Assembly (NCBI GenBank): GCA_023356605.1
Contig: JAKQYE010000037.1
Span: forward strand, 781 to 34,829
DNA from: Trichodesmium sp. MAG_R02
GTDB lineage: Bacteria; Cyanobacteriota; Cyanobacteriia; Cyanobacteriales; Microcoleaceae
Direction of reading: 5' to 3'
Length of the DNA: 34,049 bases
The position numbers and the translations under genes were made by a program. The notes below the pieces were generated by a model. That model was not told the origin of the DNA. It saw nothing but the letters and a program-made list of their open reading frames with translations, and searched no databases. Each line of letters starts with the position of its first letter. Positions within the stretch are counted from its first letter, which is position 1. Positions 16,318 to 25,356 of this stretch are shown in pieces.

Positions 16318-17988
16318 TCACAGAACCTCCAGAGATAATATAGTTTGGTCATCTTCCTGAACTTGATTATCAGCTCGGATATAAGCCAATAAACTATTCA
16401 GGTCTAGTTGGCTTTTATGTTGCTTGAGGAGTTTCCATAAACCTTCTTGTTGCAACATTACACGAGTTTCTACCCCACTATCAGTAAGTTCTTGAACTAC
16501 TGTAGCTTCAGTAATGCCATCACTGGTCAGCAGAAATACGTCTCCTGAGTCCAAGTCTACAGTACCTGCTTTGCCTCTCCATATTGGCAATATTCCTAGG
16601 GGGATACCACGATCTTTAAGGAAATTGGGTACTTGCTCAGAACCTGTGTTTCCACTGGTTGGCAATGCGGTTCTAGACCAGACTAGGGGATATATATGGC
16701 CAGCATTAGCATAGGCTAATGAGCCAGTTTCTGGCGTATAACGAGCCAATACCATTGTAATGAAACAATTATTACTAATTAGATCGTCTGAAAGACTACT
16801 GTTAAGATTTTGCATGACTTCGTAGGGTTCTGCGGGATTTTCTTGAGAAAGTTCTCGTCGCATCACAGAAATAGCACTAGCCATGAATAAGGCAGCAGGC
16901 ACTCCCTTGCCAGAAACATCACCCAATGCTAGCCATATTTCCCCTTGAGGGTGAGTATAAACTTCAAAAAAATCACCTCCTACTTCTCTGGCTGGATAGC
17001 AACAAGCCTGTATCCTGAACCTATCAAAATCTGGCCAACTTTGGCGCAATAAGTTGCTTTGTATCTGACGAGCTACTTCTAACTCATTACTCATTTGTTC
17101 AGCAAGTTCCCTGGTACGCTGATATAGCCTGGCTTGGGATAATGCTAAGGCTGCTTGCTGTAAGACACTTTTTATAAACTCTATATCTTCTGAAGACCAG
17201 AAGTTATTTCTGTTTTCTTGATTAAGGGCTAAAACTGCTAATAGATCTTTCTGGTAAATTAGAGGGACTATTAATTTGCAACTGTTTTTATTTGAACCTT
17301 CTTCAAAGTAGGTTTCACTACTTTGTACTACTTGCAATAATAATTCTTCTAGTTTTTTATTGATGGGAAAGTTGTTCTCTGCACTCTCAGGGCTTTGATA
17401 AGAAACAGGTTTAGATATTAGGTGATCGCCTGATACTGGCCATAATATTCCTTCTGTTGCTCTAAAAGTTCGTCCTACTGCCTGAACTATCGTTGATAAC
17501 ATACTAGAGTAATCCAATGATTCTCTAATCGCACTCATTACTTCATTCACAATAGACTCACGTCGCAGAGCCAGAGTCAAAGCATCTGTTCTTTGCTTCA
17601 CCATTTTGTAGGTTTCTGAAGCTTGTTTAACTACTACTTTTAATTCTTCTGGATTCCATGGTTTTGTGATATACTTAAATACTTTACCTGAGTTAATTGC
17701 TTCTACTAAATCCTCTACATCTGTGTAGCCTGTAAGTAGAATCCTAACTGTGTTTGGAAATATTTCAAAGGTTTTGCCTAAAAACTCTGTACCATTCATT
17801 TCTGGCATTCTTTGGTCAGAGATAATCAGTGCCATTTCTCCTTCTGCTTCTAAAACGTCCATTGCAGTGAAGGCACTATCAGCTTTATACACTTTAAAGT
17901 CTCGCCGAAACGTCCTGTACAACAAATCTAGGTTATCTGGTTCGTCATCGACAACCAGCAATTTGAGTTTCTTGTCTTCCCAACTCAT
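16318..17988 (-). CDS. Response regulator with GAF and PP2C-type (SpoIIE) phosphatase domains, RsbU-like
   Basis: A 556-residue cytosolic protein. An N-terminal receiver domain (about 8-125) has the acidic pocket Asp14-Asp15, phospho-acceptor Asp58 in IISDQRMP and Lys109 in ITKPW. A helical linker leads to a GAF domain (about 150-290). The coiled-coil EVARQIQSNLL (about 304-314) leads into a C-terminal PP2C/SpoIIE phosphatase (about 315-556) with metal-binding GGDFFEV (337-343), GDVSGKG (356-362) and LLTSDGITEA. The likely role is dephosphorylation of a STAS antagonist when a sensor kinase phosphorylates Asp58 or the GAF ligand binds. It forms an operon with the RsbW-like gene, 4 bp downstream. 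No cognate histidine kinase is nearby. Confidence 0.92.
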   Translation of the reverse strand: MSWEDKKLKLLVVDDEPDNLDLLYRTFRRDFKVYKADSAFTAMDVLEAEGEMALIISDQRMPEMNGTEFLGKTFEIFPNTVRILLTGYTDVEDLVEAINSGKVFKYITKPWNPEELKVVVKQASETYKMVKQRTDALTLALRRESIVNEVMSAIRESLDYSSMLSTIVQAVGRTFRATEGILWPVSGDHLISKPVSYQSPESAENNFPINKKLEELLLQVVQSSETYFEEGSNKNSCKLIVPLIYQKDLLAVLALNQENRNNFWSSEDIEFIKSVLQQAALALSQARLYQRTRELAEQMSNELEVARQIQSNLLRQSWPDFDRFRIQACCYPAREVGGDFFEVYTHPQGEIWLALGDVSGKGVPAALFMASAISVMRRELSQENPAEPYEVMQNLNSSLSDDLISNNCFITMVLARYTPETGSLAYANAGHIYPLVWSRTALPTSGNTGSEQVPNFLKDRGIPLGILPIWRGKAGTVDLDSGDVFLLTSDGITEATVVQELTDSGVETRVMLQQEGLWKLLKQHKSQLDLNSLLAYIRADNQVQEDDQTILSLEVL

Positions 17989-18441
17989 GCTATACCTTGG
18001 CTCCCAGAGAATTTTTTAGATATGACACTCTGATTTTTGCAGTATGAGTATTTTATAGTAGAATATTTCAGCTTTGTCACACCAACACAATAATAGTTTA
18101 ATAAGTCAACTTTGATAAATCTAGGCTTAAGTTTTTATGGCCATCACAAATTAAGGTTCAATAAAATTTCCACCTTTAGAAATGATTTAAAAATTGAAGC
18201 CCAACTCCATGATAAATATGCATTTAGGTTGTGCTCAAATTTACTCATCTCTAACTTCTAGAAGTAAAATGTAACTCTAATTCAGGGTCTTAATATTTAC
18301 CTAACTGATTAGCTATATAATAGAGGAAGTCGTTTCTGTCTATTAGTTTAACTATTTAAATCAGATCTCTATGCTTTTAGTGATTATCGTAGATAATACC
18401 AGAGAATTAGAACTAACAGCCCACTTTCCCTCATCTACGAG
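17989..18441. other. Spacer without recognisable features
   Basis: About 450 bp between two minus-strand genes; no gene or repeat recognised. It should carry the promoter for the signalling operon. Confidence 0.45.
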
Positions 18442-19293
18442 TTAGCTTAACCTTTCGGCCAATCTAAGTTTAGCAGAGCGCGCCCGTGGATTTGTTGCTA
18501 CTTCATTGTCTTGAGGTTGTATGGGTTTTTTTGTCAACACCTTTAAAAGGTAGGAGTCTCTCAGGCCATGTTTGACTAAACGATCCTCTAAACTATGAAA
18601 GCTAATAATCCCTATCCTACCTCCAATTTTTAACCATTCAGGAGCATTCTTAAGGAAAGTTTCCAGGCTAGAAAGTTCCTGATTTACTTCTATTCTGAGA
18701 GCTTGAAAGACACGAGTAGCCGGATGTATCCTACCATAACGGTACTTGGGAGGTACACAATGGGCGATCGCTTCGGCCAACTCAGTTGTTGTTTCAAAAG
18801 GACGACTTTCTACTATTCTTCTGGCAATGCGCCGGGACAGACGTTCTTCTCCATAGGTATAAAAAATATTTGCTAACTTGGCCTCTTCCCAATGATTAAT
18901 TATTTCGGCTGCTGTTATTTTTTGTTGCTGGTTCATCCGCATATCTAACTTACCTTGATGTCGGAAACTAAAACCTCGTTTTGGGGTATCTAACTGTACA
19001 GAATTTATACCTAGATCCGCTATTATACCATCAAATTTGGCATTTTGGGGTTCATAATCAGCAAAATTACTATGGCAAAATTGGATGTTAGAGTTGTGAG
19101 AGGCAAGTAAAGTTTGAGAACAGACAATTGCTTGTTCATCTTGGTCAATAGCTACTATTCTCACCCCTGAGGCAGCAGCTAGAATTAACTGAGTATGGCC
19201 ACCAAATCCCAATGTTGCATCTAAGTAGAGGCCTCCTGGACGAATTTCTAAACCGGAAATCAACTCACTACTTAGAACTGGTACATGGTTCAT
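18442..19293 (-). CDS. rsmH: 16S rRNA (cytosine(1402)-N4)-methyltransferase
   Basis: Formerly MraW. It methylates N4 of C1402 in 16S rRNA at the ribosomal P site, using SAM. The ATG at 19293 starts the family hallmark [11 protein letters not shown] (283 residues); the longer frame begins with TTG inside an AAAAGTCAAAAGT simple repeat and is not used. SAM motif [22 protein letters not shown] and [14 protein letters not shown], plus C-terminal [12 protein letters not shown], are all present. The end [13 protein letters not shown] is canonical. In many bacteria it heads the dcw cluster; here, as in cyanobacteria, it stands alone, divergent from ndhH. Confidence 0.96.
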   Translation of the reverse strand: MNHVPVLSSELISGLEIRPGGLYLDATLGFGGHTQLILAAASGVRIVAIDQDEQAIVCSQTLLASHNSNIQFCHSNFADYEPQNAKFDGIIADLGINSVQLDTPKRGFSFRHQGKLDMRMNQQQKITAAEIINHWEEAKLANIFYTYGEERLSRRIARRIVESRPFETTTELAEAIAHCVPPKYRYGRIHPATRVFQALRIEVNQELSSLETFLKNAPEWLKIGGRIGIISFHSLEDRLVKHGLRDSYLLKVLTKKPIQPQDNEVATNPRARSAKLRLAERLS

Positions 19294-19465
19294 AAAGTCA
19301 AAAGTCAAAAGTTAAGTATTTGCTTAATTCTATCTGTTTCCACTCACCTGCTCTCTCTATAATTGTCTAAGTCTACGCCACAAAACATGATAACATTTAG
19401 CCTCGAAAAAAAGGCCTAGTGATTGGACATAAACATTAAATAGCACTCATAGGAGAATAGTCAAG
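19294..19465. promoter_or_regulatory. Divergent rsmH/ndhH intergenic region
   Basis: The 172 bp must carry both promoters. The ndhH ribosome binding site AGGAG (19451-19455) is 10 bases ahead of its ATG. I do not assign -10/-35 boxes. Confidence 0.4.
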
Positions 19466-20650
19466 ATGAGTCAAATTCAAACTAGAACCGAACCCATGGT
19501 CATCAATATGGGGCCTCATCATCCCTCAATGCACGGGGTGTTAAGGTTAATTGTAACTTTAGATGGAGAAGATGTAATTGACTGTGAACCTGTAATTGGT
19601 TACTTACACAGGGGCATGGAAAAGATTGCGGAGAATCGGACTAATACAATGTTTGTCCCTTACGTTAGTCGTTGGGATTATGCTGCGGGAATGTTTAACG
19701 AGGCCATAACAGTTAATGCCCCAGAACAATTAGCGGATATCGAAGTTCCTAAAAGGGCCAGTTATATCCGGGTAATTATGTTGGAACTAAACCGAATTGC
19801 TAATCATTTGTTATGGCTTGGCCCATTCTTGGCGGATGTGGGGGCACAAACTCCTTTCTTCTACATCTTCCGGGAAAGGGAAATGATTTATGACTTATGG
19901 GAAGCTGCTACGGGTTATCGGATGGTAAATAATAATTATTTTCGTATTGGTGGGGTAGCTGCTGATTTGCCTTATGGTTGGGTGGATAAGTGCGAAGATT
20001 TTTGTGATTATTTTTTGCCCAAGGTTGATGAGTATGAGCGTCTAATTACTAATAACCCAATTTTCCGACGCCGGATTATGGGATTAGGTGTAATCAGTCG
20101 GGAAGAGGCTATTAATTGGGGACTTTCTGGCCCTATGTTGCGAGCTTCTGGCGTTAAGTGGGATTTACGGAAGGTTGACCACTATGAATGTTATGACGAT
20201 TTTGATTGGGAAGTTCACTGGGAAAAAGATGGAGATTGTTTGGCGCGATATCTCGTGCGGATTCGAGAAATGCGGGAGTCAGTTAAGATTATTCGTCAAG
20301 CTATTCAGGGACTTCCTGGTGGACCTTATGAAAATCTAGAAGCTAAACGGATGGTTGGTGGGCCTAAGTCCGAGTGGAATGATTTTGATTACCAATTTTT
20401 AGGTAAAAAAATTCCTCCGACTTTTAAGATTCCTAAAGGTGAGCATTATGTTCGGATTGAAAGTGGTAAGGGGGAGATTGGAATTTATATTATTGGTGAT
20501 AATAATATTTTCCCTTGGCGTTTTAAGATTCGGGCGGCAGATTTTGTGAATTTGCAGATTTTTCCTCATATTTTGCAGGGTGCAAAAGTGGCTGATCTTG
20601 TGGCTATTTTAGGTAGCATTGACATTATTATGGGTTCTGTGGATAGATAG
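19466..20650 (+). CDS. ndhH: NAD(P)H-quinone oxidoreductase (NDH-1) subunit H
   Basis: A 394-residue homologue of the complex I 49-kDa subunit (NuoD/Nqo4/NDUFS2). It lies in the thylakoid NDH-1 complex at the quinone site next to cluster N2 and serves respiration and cyclic electron flow around photosystem I. Signatures: [14 protein letters not shown] (15-28), the complex I 49-kDa signature [13 protein letters not shown] (47-59), and the C-terminal DIIMGSVDR. Arg69 in PYVSRWDY aligns with the conserved Arg near N2 (Thermus Nqo4 Arg84). It is full length with a strong ribosome binding site, transcribed alone, divergent from rsmH, and followed by a terminator. Confidence 0.97.
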   Translation: MSQIQTRTEPMVINMGPHHPSMHGVLRLIVTLDGEDVIDCEPVIGYLHRGMEKIAENRTNTMFVPYVSRWDYAAGMFNEAITVNAPEQLADIEVPKRASYIRVIMLELNRIANHLLWLGPFLADVGAQTPFFYIFREREMIYDLWEAATGYRMVNNNYFRIGGVAADLPYGWVDKCEDFCDYFLPKVDEYERLITNNPIFRRRIMGLGVISREEAINWGLSGPMLRASGVKWDLRKVDHYECYDDFDWEVHWEKDGDCLARYLVRIREMRESVKIIRQAIQGLPGGPYENLEAKRMVGGPKSEWNDFDYQFLGKKIPPTFKIPKGEHYVRIESGKGEIGIYIIGDNNIFPWRFKIRAADFVNLQIFPHILQGAKVADLVAILGSIDIIMGSVDR

Positions 20651-20687
20651 GTAAAATTAAAAGTAAGAAAAATAAGCATTTAAAGCC

Positions 20688-20713
20688 TCGCCCATAAGCG
20701 GGCGACTTTTTTT
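20688..20713 (+). terminator. Rho-independent terminator of ndhH
   Basis: Arms TCGCCC (20688-20693) and GGGCGA (20700-20705), with loop ATAAGC, are followed by C and seven T residues. It lies 37 bp after the ndhH stop. Confidence 0.85.
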
Positions 20714-20752
20714 AGTCGTTTTTTTTGAATAAATATGTTATCCCTTGGTTAA

Positions 20753-20938
20753 TTAATTAGTCCCAGGCGGACAGTGGAGGTGCCGTCACATTGCTATGAA
20801 CAGTTTTTCCAACTTTTACCGGGAATTGCCGTGGTTGATGTATTTGGAGGTAAGCATAAGACTAGTGATGTGACACGAGAACCAGCAGCCTATAAAATCT
20901 CAATATATCAAGGAGCTCGCTTCAGTGGGAATCTCTAA
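20753..20938 (+). pseudogene. Unrecognised open stretch, possible gene remnant
   Basis: A 61-codon frame without a start codon reads PRRTVEVPSHCYEQFFQLL, then PGIAVVDVFGGKHKTSD and REPAAYKISIYQGARFSGNL before a TAA. Its amino acid composition looks protein-like, but I do not recognise the family. It could be a degraded gene piece downstream of ndhH. Confidence 0.3.
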
Positions 20939-20979
20939 GTTTTTAAGTCGCCAAGAGTGTCAAGAAAAAAATGTTATGA

Positions 20980-21172
20980 CTTACATTCCGCACGTAAAAA
21001 TGTAGTATATCAGACATGAGATTGAAAGCCTTGCCTGATAATAACTCTGAAGTTTGTAAGTAAAGATACATACTACAATAGCTATTGATAGTTATTAGCA
21101 ATAATAGAGGCTATAATCTACCTTCTTCCTTAAAAATACCCTTGTAGTATACTTGAAGTGCGGAAAGTGGGT
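20980..21172. repeat. Possible MITE with TTCCGCAC/GTGCGGAA ends
   Basis: ACATTCCGCACGT (from 20983) and AAGTGCGGAAAGTG (to about 21170) are inverted, and TGTAGTATA occurs near both ends. About 190 bp, no coding capacity. Only one copy in the window. Confidence 0.45.
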
Positions 21173-21235
21173 TATGAAGATCCAAAAGTCAGAAAGATTT
21201 TTTCAACTTCAGATTTGGACCTTTTTTATTTTTTG

Positions 21236-21417
21236 AGGACTTACCCACCAAGGGCCATATATATTAGGGTTAGAAGGCATTTGGCCCATACAGATAGGGT
21301 ATTATCTACGAGTTTGCGTATAGTCATTTCAAATTATATTGGAAAACTTTTTCTGCTGAAACTTAGTTATGGCAATAAATACTTGTCTCAATCTAAATTA
21401 AAACAACTATAAGTCCT
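21236..21417. repeat. Family B element carrying a family C element
   Basis: Left end AGGACTTACCCACC at 21236 and right end TAAGTCCT at 21417. A reversed family C element (21319-21411) sits directly against the right end. The 84-codon frame over this region is not a gene. Confidence 0.55.
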
Positions 21418-21829
21418 GTTTTTGCTCCAGAGAAAAGAGCGATCACTTATAGCTAAAGTCAGAAGTTATACTAAGGGTAATAAATGTTTACTACACTTTC
21501 AAGAGTGGCTAGAGGAGGACCACCCCTAGCCCCTCGTAATAATTGGGTCTAAAACCATGGCTTTTAAGGTCAAATATTTTGGGGAGGTTTGCTCGCTCCC
21601 AGGCCGTCACAAAAACAACTTCATTAAAACCTACATTTTGCACTACATTTTGCAGTACAAAAGAGGGGAAAGTTGAATAAGTATTTATACTTATAATATG
21701 GGGTAGGAGACAGTCGCTTTCTCAATAAAACGGTATCAGTTGCCGGAATTTACCAATGACCAATTAAAAATTTGCCAAAGTTCCTCTATCACGCTTAGCG
21801 AAAGAAATAAAAAGAGCCAAGACACGTCA
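21418..21829. other. Spacer without recognised gene
   Basis: About 400 bp, including a C/G-rich patch (21515-21535, CACCCCTAGCCCCTCG) and nothing identifiable. Confidence 0.4.
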
Positions 21830-22746
21830 AAATGATTTTTTCGGGAAAATCCTACCGTGAAATTAAAGAATTATTAAATGTAACTCGGCAGTTTTATTAG
21901 TGAATGGAAAAATTAAGTAATGTTTCATGGTGTAGAAAGTTTAAAACTTCAATTATATTGGAACAAAAGGTTACTTAAAGGCGGTCGAAAAAGAGCAAAT
22001 AATTGAGTATATGAAGGCACAAAGTTACCTAAGATTATCAGATTTACAAGAAGATTTAAAGAAGCAATATGATGTAGTTTTTGATCGATTACAAAGTTAT
22101 TATAAGTTACTCAAAGAAGTGGGAATAACTTGGAAGAAAACTCAAAAAATAAATCCACCTAAAAATGAGGAATTAGTGGAAGCAAAAAAAGTTAGGGAGA
22201 AACTATTGGTAAAATGGCAATTCATTAATAGAAGCTGGAAAGCTTGCAGTGTTTATGGTTGACAATGTCATTTATTATGGGGTAATCTCAATAGCTATAC
22301 TTGGGGCTTAACAGATAAACGAATAGAAATTCCTATTAAAAATGAAAGATAAAGACAAACTTATTATGCTGCCTATTATTATAAAACTAAGGAATTTATT
22401 GCGCAAGAATTAAAGAAGTGGAAATACTGAAAATACTATGGAATTTGTTAAATATTTAAAAGAGCAAAGACCGGGAAAAAGATTGGCAATATTTGGGGAC
22501 GGTGCAAGTTATCATAACTCTCAAGAGTTTCGAGAATTATTGAAGTTAATTAATCAAGAAAAACCCGAAGAAAAATGGTGGATAAATTGTCTAAAATTTG
22601 CTCCGAATGCCCCAGAACAAAACCCTGTAGAAGATATTTGGTTACAAAGGAAAAATTTTATGATTGCATTTTATCATCTTTGCAGTTCTTTTCAAATAGT
22701 TAAGTGGCTATTTAAATTTTTTGCAGATGGTCAAATATTTATTTAA
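21830..22746 (+). pseudogene. IS630-family transposase, nearly full length but broken
   Basis: Pieces read FSGKSYREIKELLNVTRQFY, then (after stops) EQIIEYMKAQSYLRLSDLQ, VVFDRLQSYYKLLKEVGITWKK, and LNSYTWGLTDKRIEIPIKNE. The end is intact: KRLAIFGDGASYHNS (second Asp of the DDE triad) and PNAPEQNPVEDIWLQ (the Glu). The first Asp region (VDE.H) is degraded near 22257. Several stops and frame breaks (about 21900, 22000, 22260, 22350 and 22428) make it inactive. The two open pieces, 22011-22262 and 22438-22746, are parts of this one old gene. Confidence 0.85.
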
Positions 22747-23116
22747 TTTTCCCAAACTTTTTCAGTATGGAATTTTGCCACAACCACCCAGAGGATTGCT
22801 ATATATTTTTTTTGATGTAATAAAAAGTATTGAGGATAGGTTTGGAAAAAATCATAAATATTACAAAATGATTTGACAAAATTTTAGTTATATTGTGGGA
22901 TGGTAAGTGGAAGGTCAAGCAAAATATTATAATGATCTAGATTTTACTTTAAATACACCTATCGATCATTTATCTGTTTCATGATGTGTGAAATTTAAAG
23001 TGGAAAAATTTGTAGTGGAAGTTTTGCGAATTTTTTTTTAATCTCATTAATAATTGTTTACTTCATTCAGGAAAGTTCTATCTTAAGCCGCGCCATAAAA
23101 AATCAATAGAAAATAG
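22747..23116. other. Spacer with a family D-like end
   Basis: GAGGATTGCTATATA (about 22792) resembles a family D right end. Otherwise AT-rich DNA without recognised features. Confidence 0.4.
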
Positions 23117-23400
23117 CATCAAGTTATCCAAGGCGATATTGTTCAACAGAAAGTTGATGGTATTATTAATTCTACAGACCACGCTCTTTCTACAGGTTTG
23201 AAAGTATCTCATAATGTTCATAAAATAACTGGATTAGAATTTAAAGAACCTTGTCGAAAATTAAATACTTGTAAATATGTAGAAGCCAAAATTACCAGGG
23301 GTTATAATTCATATGCATAGTGGGTTATTAATACAGTTGTATTACTTAATAATTTAAGTTTTACTCTTAGTCTAAAGCTCGCTTACTTGCTAAAATAATT
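23117..23400 (+). pseudogene. Macro-domain (ADP-ribose-binding) protein remnant
   Basis: The frame reads HQVIQGDIVQQKVDGIINST, then HKITGLEFKEPCRKLNTCKY, VEAKITRGYNSYA, a TAG, then WVINTVV. This follows the order of macro domains (I.V..GDIT...VDAIVNAAN...G.EL..EC..L..C..GEAKIT.GYNLPA..VIHTVGP). The NAAN loop is degraded to NSTD, the glycine-rich loop is lost and stops interrupt the frame, so it is a pseudogene. Family members remove ADP-ribose or hydrolyse its derivatives. Confidence 0.65.
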
Positions 23401-23434
23401 CCATCAAAGTTATGGAGGTTTTTCTCAGAGAAAG

Positions 23435-24187
23435 ATGAGTAGAATACTAGCATTTATCTATGGCGTAGTTTGTTATTTAATATCATTGATAGCTTTTCTG
23501 TACACAATTGGTTTCGTGGGCAACTTAATAGTGCCAAAAACACTAGATTCCAACTTAGATGGTCCTCTAATTAAGGGGTTATTAATTGATATTTTATTAA
23601 TCTGTTTATTTGCTATTCAACATAGTCTTATGGCACGTCAAAGTTTCAAAAAATGGTGGACTAAAATAATTCCAAAACCTATAGAACGTAGCACTTATGT
23701 TTTGATTTCAAGTCTAGCATTATTACTGTTATTTTGGCAATGGTCCTCTCTTGGTGGAATTATTTGGAATATACAAAACCCAATAGAATTTAATATTATT
23801 TATGGCATCTTTATCTGGGGATGGTTAATTGTTTTCGCCAGTACTTTTATGATTAATCATTTTGATTTATTTGGCTTGCGACAAGTATATTTATATTTGC
23901 GTGGTCAAGAATATGAGAATTTAGAATTTAGAAATCTAGGGCTTTATAAATATATTCGTCATCCAATTATGTTGGGTTTTGTTATTGCTTTTTGGGCAAC
24001 CCCATTGATGACAGTTTCTCATCTAGTTTTTGCTATAGGTACAACGATCTATATGCTAGTAGGTATTAAATTAGAAGAGATGGATATGATTGATATTTAC
24101 GGAAATTTATATCAGGAATATCGACAACAAGTTTCTATGTTAATTCCGCTGCCAAGAATAAATTGGCTAAATGGCAACCATAAATAG
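23435..24187 (+). CDS. mddA: MddA-like methanethiol S-methyltransferase, membrane protein
   Basis: A 250-residue integral membrane protein with about five to six hydrophobic segments (6-33, 45-66, 85-103, 119-143, 178-211). It has the isoprenylcysteine-methyltransferase/NnrU-type C-terminal SAM site: Arg175-His176-Pro177 in YIRHPIMLG and Glu214-Glu215 in IKLEEMD. The pattern NHFDLFGLRQVYLYLRG, then RHP.MLGF..AFWATP.MTVSHL, is the one I associate with MddA, which methylates methanethiol with SAM to dimethylsulfide. A purine stretch (GAGAAAG) lies directly before the ATG. The gene is intact while both neighbours are dead IS copies or pseudogenes, suggesting selection. The alternative is another ICMT-family methyltransferase. 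Confidence 0.7.
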   Translation: MSRILAFIYGVVCYLISLIAFLYTIGFVGNLIVPKTLDSNLDGPLIKGLLIDILLICLFAIQHSLMARQSFKKWWTKIIPKPIERSTYVLISSLALLLLFWQWSSLGGIIWNIQNPIEFNIIYGIFIWGWLIVFASTFMINHFDLFGLRQVYLYLRGQEYENLEFRNLGLYKYIRHPIMLGFVIAFWATPLMTVSHLVFAIGTTIYMLVGIKLEEMDMIDIYGNLYQEYRQQVSMLIPLPRINWLNGNHK

Positions 24188-24189
24188 AA

Positions 24190-24837
24190 GCTGAAAACTT
24201 AGTAGTGTTTATGATTGATGAGTTCATTTACTATGTCTAAATATATTAAGTTATGCTTTGGTCAAAACGGATAAAATCAGAAAAATTCCGATTAAAAGTG
24301 ATTGGGGTATACAGACATATTATGGAGTATATTATTATCAAAACAAGGAACTTGTAGTTAAAGATTATCAAAGCCTAAAGACTGAAAATACTATTAAATT
24401 GATTAAATATTTGCAACAACAAAGGCCGGAGAAAAAATTGGCAATATTTGAGGATTGAGTAACTAATCATACTTCTCAAAAATTTCCAGAATATTTGATT
24501 ACAATTGATTAAGAAAAAACCCAAATAGGAATATAGCAATCCTATGAGTGTTCGTGGCAAAAATATTACTGCTTTTTAGGAAAAAAGGTACTGGTAACAT
24601 AGAAGAGGTAAGAGTTTCAAAAGTCTTATTTACTTTTTAATTTGTCGCAACCTATGCGCGGATTGCTATAGTTTATAAATTGTAAAAAATTTCCCTAAAA
24701 TTACCAGGAAAAAACTCCGTAGAAGACATTTTGTTACAAGTCAAAAATTTCATCAGACAATTTGATCGTTTTTGCAGTTTTTTGAAAATAGTTAAGTGGC
24801 TATTTAAGTTTTTTACCCTATGCTCAAATATTTGATT
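24190..24837 (+). pseudogene. Second IS630-family transposase remnant, split by a family D element
   Basis: Left part: ENLVVFMIDEFIYYV (first Asp-Glu region), then RKIPIKSDWGIQTYYGVYYY, ENTIKLIKYLQQQRPEKKLA, then IFED and a stop. The family D element 24532-24670 follows. Right part: EKTPVEDILLQVKNFIRQF, then KIVKWLFKFF. The two halves line up with one transposase (compare 22250-22740) around the insertion, apart from lost bases. Frameshifts and stops occur in both halves. Confidence 0.8.
24532..24670. repeat. Family D element inside the IS630 remnant
   Basis: It starts TATAGCAATCCTATGAG and ends GCGCGGATTGCTATA, an inverted pair (TATAGCAATCC/GGATTGCTATA). About 139 bp. Confidence 0.8.
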
Positions 24838-24847
24838 TGACCAACAT

Positions 24848-24997
24848 ATAATATGGTAATCCTATCTGATTTGTGAGAGAAACGGGTGACTATAAGGGTG
24901 ACTATAAGGTAGGAGTTACTTATGCTGAAGTAACATGAGTTGGAGCTATTTTTCAGAAGGTATGTGATTTTAGATAATGATTTAGGATTGCCATATA
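24848..24997. repeat. Related element with ATGGTAATCCTA/TAGGATTGCCAT ends
   Basis: Its inverted ends are near-identical to family D ends, but the inside differs and includes a short direct repeat GGGTGACTATAAG (about 24885-24910). It abuts the next family D element. Confidence 0.5.
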
Positions 24998-25138
24998 TAT
25001 AGCAATCCTACGGGTGTTCGCGGCAAAAATCATACTGCTTTTTAAGGAATAGGGAAAAGGGAACAGAGAGTAGGTAAGAGAATTAAGCAGTTTTATTTAC
25101 TTTTTGATTTGTCGCAACCTATGGGCGGACTGCTATAT
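24998..25138. repeat. Family D element, complete copy
   Basis: It starts TATAGCAATCCTACGGG and ends GGGCGGACTGCTATA, colinear with 24532-24670. Confidence 0.8.
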
Positions 25139-25244
25139 AGAAAAAAATATCAACTTAAAAAAATTACAAATGCCACATACAGTTAGAGAATAAAACTAAT
25201 ATTTCCTATCTATAGCACATAAAAAATCTTAATTTTTCTGACTT

Positions 25245-25336
25245 ATAGTAATTTTAATTTAGATTGAGGTAAGTATTTATTTCTATAACTAAGTTTCAGG
25301 AGAAAAAGTTTTCCAATATAATTTGAAATGACTATA
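25245..25336. repeat. Family C element
   Basis: TATAGTAATTTTAATTTAG at the left and AATTTGAAATGACTATA at the right. The inside, TAACTAAGTTTCAGGAG then AAAAAGTTTTCC, is shared with copies at about 4290-4382, 21319-21411 (reversed) and 26619-26714. The ends resemble those of the IS630 remnants. Confidence 0.75.
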
Positions 25337-25356
25337 TTACTTATTATTTAAAATTT

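Noticed and set aside
21158-21412. 84-codon ORF on the plus strand
   Set aside because: It runs through a MITE end, a family B element and a family C element; the translation is that of repeats.
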